DNA of 58,353 bases from Hyphomicrobiales bacterium. Its GTDB lineage: Bacteria > Pseudomonadota > Alphaproteobacteria > Rhizobiales > Beijerinckiaceae. This document shows positions 49,340 through 58,273 of the stretch, in pieces; within the stretch, counting starts at the first letter, position 1, and each line of letters opens with the position of its first letter. A program made the position numbers and the translations under genes. The stretch covers positions 1 to 58,353 of the forward strand of contig JAFBAK010000105.1 of assembly GCA_019247795.1 (NCBI GenBank), read 5' to 3'. A model generated the notes under the pieces. It was not told the origin of the DNA. It was given only the letters and a program-made list of their open reading frames with translations, and did no database searches.

Positions 49340-50311
49340 TCAGCGCGCCGGAGCCGCCGCGAGGCGGCTTTCGACCCATCCGATGATGCCGCGCGGCATG
49401 AAGATGATGAAGATGACGAGCAGCGCGCCGTAGATGGTGTTGGCAGCGCCCACGAAATTCGTGCCGAGCGAAATGCGCAGGATCTCAGGAAGCGCAATGG
49501 TAAAAAGCCCGCCTGCCGTGGGACCGAAAACCGAATACATGCCTCCCGCGATCGCCGCGAAGACGATCTGAAGCGACACTGCGATGCCCGATAAGGTATC
49601 GGGGTTCACATACATGAAGTATTGCGACAGCAGCGAGCCGCCTAAGGCGGTGAGCGCGGCGCTCGTCACTGTCACGCGAAGCTTCTCGCGCATGACGTTG
49701 ATGCCGATGGAAGCGGCAGCACCTTCATCCTCGGCAATGGCCTCGAGCGCTGCGCGTCCCTTGCCGAGATCGACGAGATGCCAGATGCAGAGGCCGAAAG
49801 CCCAAGCGACGAGCGCGATCGCATAGAAATACGGCTTCTCGGGAAACTGCAGGGCATACCAGGAATGGCCGACGGCCTTCGGGGTCATCCCAAGCGAGCC
49901 GCCGGTGATGTCGCGCGCCGCGACGATCGTCAGCAGTGCCACCTGGCTCAGCGCCAGCGTGACCAGTGCGAAATAGTGGCCGACTACCCGGAGGCGAAAG
50001 CACGGATACCCGATGATCAGCGCGAGCAGCACGGCGAGGAGAATGCCGATCGGGATGCCGAGCCAAGGCGTGAGACCCGTGTAGTTCCAGAGGAGGGGAG
50101 AGGCATAGGCGCCGATACCGAGAAACGCCCCGTGGCCGAGCGAGACGAGCCCGAATTTCCCCATCAGCGACCACGCCGTGTAGACGAAGCCCCAAAGGAG
50201 GATCTGGATGGCGATATGGAGGACATAGTCACTCGTCACGAAAGGTACAAAAGCAAGCCCGAGCACCGCGAGAAGAAGTGGCCCGAGCCGTCGGATCACC
50301 TCGTCCTTCAT
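49340..50311 (-). CDS. branched-chain-type ABC transporter permease LivM-like (system 2)
   Basis: 323 residues from ATG at 50311, overlapping the LivH-like stop (ATGA). LivM landmarks: AWSLMGKFGLVSLGHGAFLGIGAYASPLLWNY, PCFRLRVVGHYFALVTLALSQVALLTIVAAR, GKGRAALEAIAEDEGAAASIGINVMREKLRVTVTSAALTALGGSLLSQYFMYV, VFAAIAGGMYSVFGPTAGGLFTIALPE. It is last in the second importer operon. An open frame upstream of 50311 overlaps the LivH gene and is not used. Confidence 0.92.
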   Translation of the reverse strand: MKDEVIRRLGPLLLAVLGLAFVPFVTSDYVLHIAIQILLWGFVYTAWSLMGKFGLVSLGHGAFLGIGAYASPLLWNYTGLTPWLGIPIGILLAVLLALIIGYPCFRLRVVGHYFALVTLALSQVALLTIVAARDITGGSLGMTPKAVGHSWYALQFPEKPYFYAIALVAWAFGLCIWHLVDLGKGRAALEAIAEDEGAAASIGINVMREKLRVTVTSAALTALGGSLLSQYFMYVNPDTLSGIAVSLQIVFAAIAGGMYSVFGPTAGGLFTIALPEILRISLGTNFVGAANTIYGALLVIFIIFMPRGIIGWVESRLAAAPAR

Positions 50312-51171
50312 CGGGCCAAGAGCCCCTGCGGCCGCAGGAACATCAGAACGATGAAGAAGACGAAGGCGAGCACATAGGAGATCTCGATCGAGAAATAATA
50401 TCCGCCGATCGCGATGATCTGGCTCATGATGAAGGCGGCGACGAATCCGCCGATCATGTTGCCCAGCCCTCCGAGCACGCAGATCATGAAGGTGATCGGC
50501 CCAAAGCTCAGCCCGATGAAGGGGTGCACGTCGTATTGCAAGACGAGAAGGCAAGCGGCGAGACCCGCGAGAGCGCCGCCGACGGCCGAGGTGGTGAGAT
50601 AGATGCGACGCTGATCGACGCCCATGAGGCCCATGATTTCGCGATCTTGCGCGATGGCTCGCATGGCGATGCCGAGATAGGTGCGGGAGAGAAAAAGATA
50701 AAGCGCGATCGCACCAATGAGCGCCGTGCCGAATGCCAGAAGGCGCGAATAGCTGATGAAGATGTCGCCAAGCTCGATCACGGGGAGCCTAAGCCCGATA
50801 TTGCGGAAATCGGTACCGAAAAGCAGAGTCGCGAGACTTTGCAGGAAGAACAACATGCCGCCCGTCGCGAGAAGCTGGTTGATCGGTGCAGAGCCAAGGA
50901 TCGGCGAAATGACGAGAAGGTGCAGGAGCGCGCCAAGCCCGGCGACGCCGACGATCGCGGCAAGGCAGGCCAGGAGGATCGGCCAGCCGAAGAAGACGTG
51001 CAGCCAGAAGAGCATGTACATGCCGCACATGACGAGCTCGGCGTAACAGATCCATACGACGTCGATGACGCCGAAGATGAGGTTGAGGCCGAGCGCGAGC
51101 AAAGCGAGGACGCCGCCGAGCAAGATGCCGTTGATGACCGCTTCGAGAAGGAAGATGTCCACCCGCGTCAC
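50308..51171 (-). CDS. branched-chain-type ABC transporter permease LivH-like (system 2)
   Basis: 287 residues from GTG at 51171, overlapping the LivF-like stop. LEAVINGILLGGVLALLALGLNLIFGVIDVVWICYAELVMCGMYMLF is the LivH opening; RTYLGIAMRAIAQDREIMGLMGVDQRRIYL is the cytoplasmic coupling loop; PITFMICVLGGLGNMIGGFVAAFIMSQ and FLRPQGLLAR end it. Sequence differs clearly from the system 1 LivH, so the two importers are not a recent duplication. Confidence 0.92.
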   Translation of the reverse strand: MTRVDIFLLEAVINGILLGGVLALLALGLNLIFGVIDVVWICYAELVMCGMYMLFWLHVFFGWPILLACLAAIVGVAGLGALLHLLVISPILGSAPINQLLATGGMLFFLQSLATLLFGTDFRNIGLRLPVIELGDIFISYSRLLAFGTALIGAIALYLFLSRTYLGIAMRAIAQDREIMGLMGVDQRRIYLTTSAVGGALAGLAACLLVLQYDVHPFIGLSFGPITFMICVLGGLGNMIGGFVAAFIMSQIIAIGGYYFSIEISYVLAFVFFIVLMFLRPQGLLAR

Positions 51172-51872
51172 AATCCCATATAGGCTTGCTGGATCATCGC
51201 ATTGTCCTTGAGCTCTGCGGCGCTTCCCGAAAGCCGGATGCGGCCGACTTCAAGGAGATAGGCGCGGTCGACGATCGCGAGCACCTGTTGGAGATTCTGC
51301 TCGACGATAAGCACGGTGAAGCCCTGTTCGCGGATAAGTCGAACGAGATTGAACACTTGCTCGACGACAAGGGGCGCCAGCCCGGCGGAAGGCTCGTCCA
51401 TGAGCAGCAACTTCGGCTTCGACATGAGCGCGCGGCCGATCGCCACCATTTGCTGCTCACCTCCCGACAAAGTGCCAGCGAGTTGCCGCCGCCGCTCGAG
51501 AAGCCGTGGAAACAGCGCGTAAACCCATTCGCTGCGCTCGGCGTAATGCCGACGCGCTTGCGGCAGGAATGCGCCGATGCGCAGGTTCTCTTCCACCGAG
51601 AGCTTGGCGAAGAGCCGGCGATGCTCGGGCACATGAGCGATTCCGGCTTCTACGATGCGATGGGCGGGCAGACGCGTGAGCGAACGGCCCTCGAAGACGA
51701 GTTCGCCCGAGGAGGAGCGCAGCATGCCGGAGATGACGCGCATCAGGGTCGACTTCCCGGCGCCGTTTGGTCCGACGACCCCAATGGCCTCGCCGGCCGC
51801 GACCTCGAGGGACACGTCAAAAAGGGCGCGGAACGAGCCGTAGCCGGCACTGACGCGTCTAAGGCTCAGCAT
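51168..51872 (-). CDS. branched-chain-type ABC transporter ATP-binding protein LivF-like (system 2)
   Basis: 234 residues. Walker A GPNGAGKSTLMRVISG, signature TLSGGEQQMVAIGRALM, Walker B LLLMDEPSAGLAP, H-loop VEQNLQQVLAIVDRAYLLEVGR. It starts 46 bp after the LivG-like stop and overlaps livH by four bases. Confidence 0.93.
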   Translation of the reverse strand: MLSLRRVSAGYGSFRALFDVSLEVAAGEAIGVVGPNGAGKSTLMRVISGMLRSSSGELVFEGRSLTRLPAHRIVEAGIAHVPEHRRLFAKLSVEENLRIGAFLPQARRHYAERSEWVYALFPRLLERRRQLAGTLSGGEQQMVAIGRALMSKPKLLLMDEPSAGLAPLVVEQVFNLVRLIREQGFTVLIVEQNLQQVLAIVDRAYLLEVGRIRLSGSAAELKDNAMIQQAYMGL

Positions 51873-51918
51873 GTCCGTTCACCGCGGATGTTGCTGTAGG
51901 CGCGTTGGGAAACACGGC

Positions 51919-52641
51919 TCATGTGCGCGCATGGCCGAGGTAGACCTCGGTGACGCGCGCGTCTTTCGCGGCGGCCTCCGGCAGGCCCTCGAAGATCTTC
52001 TCGCCGTGATCGAGCACGATGACCCGATCAACCACGCGCATCAAAAGCCCCATAATGTGCTCCACCCAGATGATGGTGATCCCGAGCCGCGTGCGGATGG
52101 TCTCCAACATCGCGGCAGCGTGCTCCATTTCGGCGTGGTCGAGCCCGCCAAGACTTTCATCGGCGAGGAGCAGTCGCGGTTGCGTCGCCAAGGCTCGGGC
52201 GAGCTCGAGCTTCTTGAGAGCGGCGGCGCCGAGCCCTTCCGTGCTCACTTTCATGGACGAAAATCCGACCGTCTCGAGGGCGTTCTCGGCCCGCCGGCGT
52301 GCTTCGCTTTCCGCGATGGATTCGCTGCTTCCGAAATGTGCGGCGAGTGCCACGTTCTCAACAAGGGAAAGGCGGCGAAAAGGGCGCGGGATCTGGAAGG
52401 TCCGAGCCAGCCCAATATGACACACCTTATGCGCTGGCAAACCGCTGATTTCCGCGCCCTCGAAGCGAATGGAGCCGGCACTGGGGCGCATCGCGCCCGC
52501 GATCAGATTGAAGGTCGTGCTTTTGCCCGAGCCGTTCGGCCCGATCAGGCCGAGAATCTCACCCTGGCGGAGGTTGAAAGATACCTGATTGACCGCCGGG
52601 AAATGGCCGAAGCGCTTGCTGAGGCCGGAAACCTCGAGCAT
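51919..52641 (-). CDS. branched-chain-type ABC transporter ATP-binding protein LivG-like (system 2)
   Basis: 240 residues from ATG at 52641 (MLEVSGLSKRFGHFPAVNQVSFNLR). Walker A GPNGSGKSTTFNLIAG, Q-loop LARTFQIPRPFRRLSLVENV, signature region LGAAALKKLELARALATQP (degenerate, as often in LivG), Walker B LLLADESLGGLDHAE with Ser in place of the usual Pro after Glu, H-loop VEHIMGLLMRVVDRVIVLDHGE. The upstream 31 in-frame codons do not resemble the family and were left out. Confidence 0.9.
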   Translation of the reverse strand: MLEVSGLSKRFGHFPAVNQVSFNLRQGEILGLIGPNGSGKSTTFNLIAGAMRPSAGSIRFEGAEISGLPAHKVCHIGLARTFQIPRPFRRLSLVENVALAAHFGSSESIAESEARRRAENALETVGFSSMKVSTEGLGAAALKKLELARALATQPRLLLADESLGGLDHAEMEHAAAMLETIRTRLGITIIWVEHIMGLLMRVVDRVIVLDHGEKIFEGLPEAAAKDARVTEVYLGHART

Positions 52642-52752
52642 CAGCTTGCATCCGTTTCGGCCAGCCGGAGCGCAGATTCTCCTTGCGCAAAGGCGCAGGG
52701 CGCCAAAGTCGCCGCGGCGAAGGGAAATTCGCACCCCTTCATCGTCGGAGCT

Positions 52753-54081
52753 TTAGTTCACCGCATAGGGAGATTGTGCCGGCAATGGCAGAATTGGCGG
52801 CATGTTCTGGATGGCGGTCGGCCAAACGACCTTTATCTGTCCCTTCACATATTGCATCACGACCGGCGTCGATCGCTCGTTCTGGCCGGAGAGCTGGGTG
52901 CCTGGCGGGAAGAACTTCACACCATACCCCTGGATGGTGCCACCGACCGGAATATCGACGTCAAGCGCGGCCTTGCGGATGGCTTCCGCATCGGTCCCGC
53001 CATATTTCTGGATCGCGATCGGCAACACGTTCTGGAGCAAGATCCAGGTTTGATTGAACCCCATGGAGACGTGAGGGGGTACATCATTCGCTCCGGTCTT
53101 CGCTTTGTAACGATCGACCATGACCTTGATCAGATCGCCGAGCCCCGGCGCCAGCTTCGCCGGGTCGAGATGCTGCGCGGGCACCGGATCGATATCGCAG
53201 AAATTATCGATATCCGATCCGAAAGTCGCGGTCAGCTTGTCGAGCTGGCTGTAACCCGCTCCATTGCCGATGAGCATCTTGAAGCGCAGGCCAGCCTCGC
53301 GCGCCTGACGGAGGAAGAGCGTGATGTCGGGATTGTAGCCGGCGTGCAAGATCACGTCCGGGCGCGCTCGCTTCAGCTTGGTCACGAGAGAGGAAAGGTC
53401 GGGTGCATTCGCCGAATAGGCTTCCTTGAGCACGATCTGAATGCCGGCCTCTCTGGCGTATTGCTCATCCGCGGCCGCAACCCCCGTGCCATACGGCCCG
53501 TCCTCGTAGATGATCGCGACCTTGAGGTCCTTAGGTTCGACGCCGAGATCGGGCTTTGCGTGCTCGGTTAAGAACCCGATGCCCGCCTGACCATATTGAT
53601 CGGAGTGAATTTGGGCCCGGAACACGTAGCTGAGATTGCGATCCTTGAACACGGAAGTCGCGACGGCGGTCGTGATCCATAAGATCTTCTTCTGCTCCTC
53701 GACCTTGCTCGCGAGCGGCACAGCAGCCGCGCTCGAATACACGCCGACGATGACGTCGACATGCTCCTGATTGATCAGCCTTTCGCCTTCGTTGATGGCG
53801 ACGTCCGGCTTGCTTTGCGAGTCGGCGGTGACGGGCTCAACCTTGTATTTGCCGAGAACGCCGCCGCGTTCATTGGTCAGATCGATTGCGATCTGCGCGC
53901 CGATCTGGGAGGCGACCGAACCTGCCGCAGCAAAGGGGCCGGAGAGATCATAGAGCAGCCCGATGCGGATAGGTTTGTCTTGGGCAAGCGCCTCGTGAGA
54001 AAGCGAAAGCACAGGCACGGTAAGCGCGATCACGAGCAGAGGCAGCCCGGCAGCGCGGATGAGGCGCGATAAGCTATTCAT
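52753..54081 (-). CDS. branched-chain-type ABC transporter substrate-binding protein (system 2)
   Basis: 442 residues from ATG at 54081, with GGGAGGAG two bases upstream. Signal peptide MNSLSRLIRAAGLPLLVIAL... ending near HEALAQ. The Peripla_BP_6 body begins DKPIRIGLLYDLSGPFAAAGSVASQIGAQIAIDLTNERGGVLGKYKVEPVTADSQSKPDVAINEGERLI. It is longer than the system 1 protein and only distantly similar, indicating a different ligand. First gene of the second importer operon. Confidence 0.92.
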   Translation of the reverse strand: MNSLSRLIRAAGLPLLVIALTVPVLSLSHEALAQDKPIRIGLLYDLSGPFAAAGSVASQIGAQIAIDLTNERGGVLGKYKVEPVTADSQSKPDVAINEGERLINQEHVDVIVGVYSSAAAVPLASKVEEQKKILWITTAVATSVFKDRNLSYVFRAQIHSDQYGQAGIGFLTEHAKPDLGVEPKDLKVAIIYEDGPYGTGVAAADEQYAREAGIQIVLKEAYSANAPDLSSLVTKLKRARPDVILHAGYNPDITLFLRQAREAGLRFKMLIGNGAGYSQLDKLTATFGSDIDNFCDIDPVPAQHLDPAKLAPGLGDLIKVMVDRYKAKTGANDVPPHVSMGFNQTWILLQNVLPIAIQKYGGTDAEAIRKAALDVDIPVGGTIQGYGVKFFPPGTQLSGQNERSTPVVMQYVKGQIKVVWPTAIQNMPPILPLPAQSPYAVN

Positions 54082-54482
54082 GTCTCCTCCCGATCTTGCG
54101 GCTCTCCGGCCCATTTTTGGTCGATCCGCCGAACTGGATCGTGTGGCGAAGCTGGCGCATCACGAGTGTTCGTCATGCCTGCCTTGGTGTCAACGAGCGC
54201 CGGTCGCCGGAGCGGCGGGTGAAGACCCTGTCCGATGCGGTATGACAGGCACGATCGTCTGTTGGAGCGGAAATGCCCGATTTGAAAAATCGATTGAACG
54301 AATTCCGAGAGAGGATCCCCGAGAGCTAACGTAGAGGTTGCAAAAAAATTATGAAAACTTGAAATAAACTCTCGCAATCTGCTCGGGAAATGGATATACG
54401 CACGCTCGGATGCTGACACTGTCCCGAAGGCTGCTACTCGGAAATGGAGATGAGCTTGCCTTTTGTTTGAGAGGATCAGGTC

Positions 54483-54725
54483 ATGGCGGGGAGAGCACAT
54501 TTCATCATCCGGCCGATTCGAAGCTTCAGCAAGCTGATGCTTGGCGTCTCGTCGAAGGCGTGGGTCTTGACCACTGCGGTCGCCGCGGATTCTCGAGGCT
54601 CGCTCATGATCATTGGAGCTCGCTTTGAAAAGTATGATGACGACAGGGAAAGGCCAGGAGCGTGGCCGGACGACATGCCGACGGAGCGCGAGAAGCGTGA
54701 CAGTCCGATCCACCTCGGGGCATAG
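54483..54725 (+). CDS. possible small protein of 80 residues
   Basis: MAGRAHFIIRPIRSFSKLML, then VSSKAWVLTTAVAADSRGSLMIIGARF and a highly charged end (EKYDDDRERPGAWPDDMPTE). GAGGATCAGG lies a little far before the ATG. A perfect hairpin follows the stop within ten bases. The sequence resembles nothing I know and has no domain, so it may be spurious. Confidence 0.3.
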   Translation: MAGRAHFIIRPIRSFSKLMLGVSSKAWVLTTAVAADSRGSLMIIGARFEKYDDDRERPGAWPDDMPTEREKRDSPIHLGA

Positions 54726-54733
54726 CCGGGCAT

Positions 54734-54756
54734 GAGCAAGCTTCGCGAGCTTGCTC
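54734..54756 (+). terminator. hairpin after the small ORF
   Basis: GAGCAAGCT-TCGCG-AGCTTGCTC: perfect 9-bp stem with a five-base loop, without a T run. Could be an attenuated terminator or a stable RNA element in the AT-rich gap. Confidence 0.4.
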
Positions 54757-55045
54757 GCGCTGATTGCATTGGATGTTTTGGAGAACGTAGAGTTGAAGCG
54801 AGCGCGAAGAGCGCGAGGGCGAGGTTTTACCTTCAAGTCGTATAATATACGCAAGTAAAAACTGTAGTATTTCGGAACACATGCTATATTTTGATAGCTG
54901 GTTGAATTTTAAAAGTGACAAATATACCTCATACAAGACAATAAGATGTTAACCAATATTGACCTTGGCCAGTCCTGTCGGCATTGTCCCCAAAATCCTG
55001 AAGCTGTTCAAGGCGGCGGGGCCGGGGGACCGCTGGGAGAAGGAA

Positions 55046-57517
55046 ATGAACCCCGCGAAATCGTCCGTTCAGAGCATCGATCTCGACGAGCTCGAGAGGA
55101 AATTGCGAAATTTCGTCGATCCGTCTTCGCAGAACCCGATTTCCAAGGGCGGCGACTCCGGAACGAGAGCGCAGCAAGGCGAAAATCTCCGGCTTGCCGC
55201 AGCTAAGAAGTCGCCCGCCTCGATCATGCCGCAGGCAAGCCCACGGCCACGATCGCCCGCGAAGGCTGCTGCGATCAAGGTCGCAGACCTCGACGTGGTC
55301 GAGCGGCAGTTGCGTGACGTTGCGGCTTCCGTCCTCAGCAAGCCGGCACCCGAGAAGAGGGGAGCCGAAGCACCAGCACCGAGTTCGAAGAACTTCGGAC
55401 GGGAGAAGAGCCCAGGCGCGTCGAGCCGGGAGAATTCCGATGCCTCGTCAGGGGGCTCGCTCGTGTCACTGATCAAGCGGAAGAGTTCGCCCGAGCGTCC
55501 CTCCTCACCGCCCTTCGATCCCTACCAAGGTCGCCTGCACGCCAAGGCTTCTCAGCTGCAACCGCCCGAAAGGGGATCGGCGTCAAAACGAAGCGGCGCC
55601 GCTCCGGCGCCAAAACCGACGAAGCCACGACAGGCTGGAGAGCGCGCGCCGGCCCCGGATGCGAGCAACATCAGGCGCTTCGATCACGAGGCGCGGACTT
55701 TCCTCGCGGGCGGCGGTGTTGTCCGACTCGGCGGGATCGAGCAGGTCAGCACGGCGCCGCAACCGCCCGCGCCCGCGGCCGTCGGGAAGGAGAGCGTTAT
55801 CTTGCGGTCGGCGCGCTCGATCGCGCTGCCGCTGCTCTTGCTTGCTCTTGGCACCGGAACCGCGGTTGTGATGCTGAGCCCGGTCGGCGAGCATCCGCCA
55901 GGCGCGATGAAGGACTCACAGCTTCGCGCGCTGGTCGAAGATCCGCACCAAAACGCCAAGACGCCGGCTTCGGGCACATCCTCATCCTTATCCCCGCCTC
56001 GCCCGGCCGTCGCGTCGGCCGACCAGCCGAACCTGAGGTCGACCCAGAGCGAGCCGCCGGCGCCCGTTGAAGCTTCGCCCGCGATCGAATCGGCAAGCCC
56101 CACGCCGGTGCCCGCGCCCGTGCAGCCGAAAGCCGTGAAGGATGTGGCGGCACCGCCCGCCACTTCCACCTCTTCTCTGCCCTCAACGCCGCAGAGCATT
56201 TCCCCAGCTCCTGTCGCTCCTGCCGTCGTTGCCGCCCCAGCACCGGACATGGTGGCATCGGCGGACGCCCCGCGGGCACAGGAAACCGGACCATCGGACG
56301 CTGCCGCCGCGCCAGCCCCCACGACGGCAGCGGGCGGGGCCGCAACGGCACCGAGCGAGGCGCCCGCGTCGGCACCCCTCGCCAAGGCCGAAGATGCTAG
56401 GATCGCCGCTCCCGCGCCGAGCGGTGCTGTCGGCTCGGATCAGGCACACGCCGACACGCAGCCGGAAACAGCCGCTTCGACCCCATCGCCTCAGCAAGCC
56501 GTTCCTGTCCTGTCGCCGCCCGCGGACGCCGGCTCCGCCTCTGCGGTGAGTTCGGCGGCTCCATCGATCGTGTCGGCGCCCGCATCCACGCCTGCACCTG
56601 CAGCTGCTCCCGCACCCGTAGCCGGATCACCAGCGTCCGCACCCGCATTGACGGCCCCCTCACCTGTGCAAGCTCCGGCAGCCGATCTCGCCACCACCCC
56701 GAATTTGCCCCAACCAACGGCTTCGGCAACGACGGGCCAGCTCTCGGGTTTGTCGGGAAGCGAGCAGGCAGTCGCGAACGCGGAGACCCCAGCCTCGCGG
56801 GGGCCGACGATCTCAGCCCCCCATCCGCGAGTGATCGAGTTCGGGAAACCGACAACGATGGGCGCGAGCGGGCAAGAAAAATCTTCTGCGCCACCAGCGC
56901 CCGCCAGCCCGACTGCTCAAGCTTCGGGGGCGACGGCTGCGCCATCGCCGGCGAGAAGCGCAAATCCGACAGTGACCGGCAGGCCCGTTCTCACGCGTCC
57001 GGCAAAGCCTGCCGCCATCATCGCGACCACTCACAGTTTGACGCAGCATCCGGCCAAAACGGCAGCGTCTCCAGCACCGTCTTCTCCTGCGTTGCCTGAA
57101 GCCAAGCCCGTCGAAGACAAGCTTCACACGAATCCTGCGCCCGGCGCACCAATGATGATCACCCCGACTGACGCGTCCGCCCCGACCGTGGAGGCGAGTG
57201 CGACACCGACCGAAGCCGGGCACACGACGGAAATTCCCGAGAAGACGGTTGACCCTCAAACCACCGCGACGGGCGGCGGCGCATATACGCTTCGGCTTGC
57301 CTCGAGCCTATCCGAAAGCGACGCGCGCGCCACCTTGTCGCAATTGCAAAGGGAGTTCCCCGGCGCTCTTCAAAACGGTTCAATCAGCCGGGACAATTTG
57401 GGGAGCTTCGGCGTCTTCTATCGCGTCAAGGTGGGACCGCTCTCGCGGGAAGCCGCAGAGCGTGTCTGCTCGCGGTTGCGCACGGCCGGAAAGAAATGTG
57501 TCCTCACCCGTGGCTGA
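55046..57517 (+). CDS. large Pro/Ala-rich single-pass membrane protein with C-terminal SPOR domain
   Basis: 823 residues from ATG at 55046, preceded by GGGAGAAGGAA; the frame is open 29 codons further. The N-terminal ~255 residues are cytoplasmic, low-complexity and basic, with two related motifs, IDLDELERKLRNFV (about 11-24) and VADLDVVERQLRDVA (about 79-93). One membrane helix follows (about 258-277, ALPLLLLALGTGTAVVML). A periplasmic segment of more than 450 residues is almost wholly Pro, Ala, Ser and Thr. The last ~75 residues (GGGAYTLRLASSLSESDARATLSQLQREFP ... FGVFYRVKVGPLSREAAERVCSRLRTAGKKCVL) are a SPOR peptidoglycan-binding domain, typical of septal proteins such as FtsN and DedD. 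Probably cell-envelope or division related. Confidence 0.85.
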   Translation: MNPAKSSVQSIDLDELERKLRNFVDPSSQNPISKGGDSGTRAQQGENLRLAAAKKSPASIMPQASPRPRSPAKAAAIKVADLDVVERQLRDVAASVLSKPAPEKRGAEAPAPSSKNFGREKSPGASSRENSDASSGGSLVSLIKRKSSPERPSSPPFDPYQGRLHAKASQLQPPERGSASKRSGAAPAPKPTKPRQAGERAPAPDASNIRRFDHEARTFLAGGGVVRLGGIEQVSTAPQPPAPAAVGKESVILRSARSIALPLLLLALGTGTAVVMLSPVGEHPPGAMKDSQLRALVEDPHQNAKTPASGTSSSLSPPRPAVASADQPNLRSTQSEPPAPVEASPAIESASPTPVPAPVQPKAVKDVAAPPATSTSSLPSTPQSISPAPVAPAVVAAPAPDMVASADAPRAQETGPSDAAAAPAPTTAAGGAATAPSEAPASAPLAKAEDARIAAPAPSGAVGSDQAHADTQPETAASTPSPQQAVPVLSPPADAGSASAVSSAAPSIVSAPASTPAPAAAPAPVAGSPASAPALTAPSPVQAPAADLATTPNLPQPTASATTGQLSGLSGSEQAVANAETPASRGPTISAPHPRVIEFGKPTTMGASGQEKSSAPPAPASPTAQASGATAAPSPARSANPTVTGRPVLTRPAKPAAIIATTHSLTQHPAKTAASPAPSSPALPEAKPVEDKLHTNPAPGAPMMITPTDASAPTVEASATPTEAGHTTEIPEKTVDPQTTATGGGAYTLRLASSLSESDARATLSQLQREFPGALQNGSISRDNLGSFGVFYRVKVGPLSREAAERVCSRLRTAGKKCVLTRG

Positions 57518-57537
57518 GCACCGCCGCGGAGGCAGCC

Positions 57538-58087
57538 TCACTTGATCTCGACAAGCGCGACGCGATCGACCCCGCTTTCGGCGAGGACGAGGTTTCCTTC
57601 ATGTGTCGGCATCATGTTGCGAACGGCGCCCAAACCGGCGGGAATGATCCAGGTCTGAAATCCACCGCTCACCGGATCGAAGCACACAAGTGTGTTGGGC
57701 CGCACACCTGACTCTGCTGTACCAAACGGCGCCCTTTGGCGACGGCGATTCCGTAGGGCCGAGATTGTGATCCGCCCGGCGGGGGTATTCGCTGAAGTTT
57801 CCGCTCAGCGAATCAAACTTGCCGAGATAGTCTCGCGAATAATCCGTGTACCAGGCGATGTCGTTGTTTGTGATCGCCATGCTTCGTGCACGGCTGTCGG
57901 CATGAGGAAGCGCGTATTCTCGGATCGCCAGTGTCGCAGGTTCGATGCTCGCGAGCTTGTTGGCACCGAACTCGCAGAAATACGGCACGGCTTTGGAAGA
58001 GATTGCCATGCCATAGGGGCTTGAATTCGGAGTGGGAGAAGCGATGAGCTTGATCTCTCCCGTTTTGGGATCGAGGCGCTCCACCAT
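57538..58087 (-). pseudogene. decayed virginiamycin B lyase-like (Vgb) beta-propeller gene
   Basis: Three reading frames on the minus strand each hold pieces of one protein. Frame 1: MVERLDPKTGEIKLIASPTPNSSPYGMAIS ... WYTDYSRDYLGKFDSLSGNFSEYP. Next, in another frame near 57790-57760, SQSRPYGIAVAKG. Then GAVWYSR, and in the third frame ESGVRPNTLVCFDPVSGGFQTWIIPAGLGAVRNMMPTHEGNLVLAESGVDRVALVEIK to the TGA at 57538. These segments are in the right order for the repeats of Vgb-type propellers, so at least two or three small indels broke the gene. A TGA also sits four codons before the MVERLD start where a Trp could be expected. Traces upstream of 58087 are unclear. Confidence 0.82.
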
Positions 58088-58273
58088 GTTGGCGCCTCAC
58101 GTGAATGCGTCGGCGCGAATTTCTCGATGGAAACTCGCCCAAACTTACGACCATGGGATTACCTCCGACGCATAGTCCAAAGGTTTGAGCCCTTCTCCCT
58201 TGAGCGAAATGCACAATAGTAGTCATGGAGCTCATCGCATTGCAGTAGATTGCGCTAAGTTTCGGAGTTCAGC

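Larger units (their letters stand above)
54082..55045. other. long AT-richer intergenic region
   Basis: 964 bp between the divergent second importer and the SPOR-protein gene. It is clearly less GC-rich than the surroundings, especially 54330-54380 and 54835-54960. It contains one weak small ORF (54483-54725) followed by a hairpin. No RNA gene, repeat array or integration site could be recognised. Confidence 0.55.

Noticed and set aside
51871-53571. 566-codon plus-strand frame opposite the second Liv ATPase and binding-protein genes
   Set aside because: Antisense to genes with Walker motifs and a signal peptide; no support of its own.
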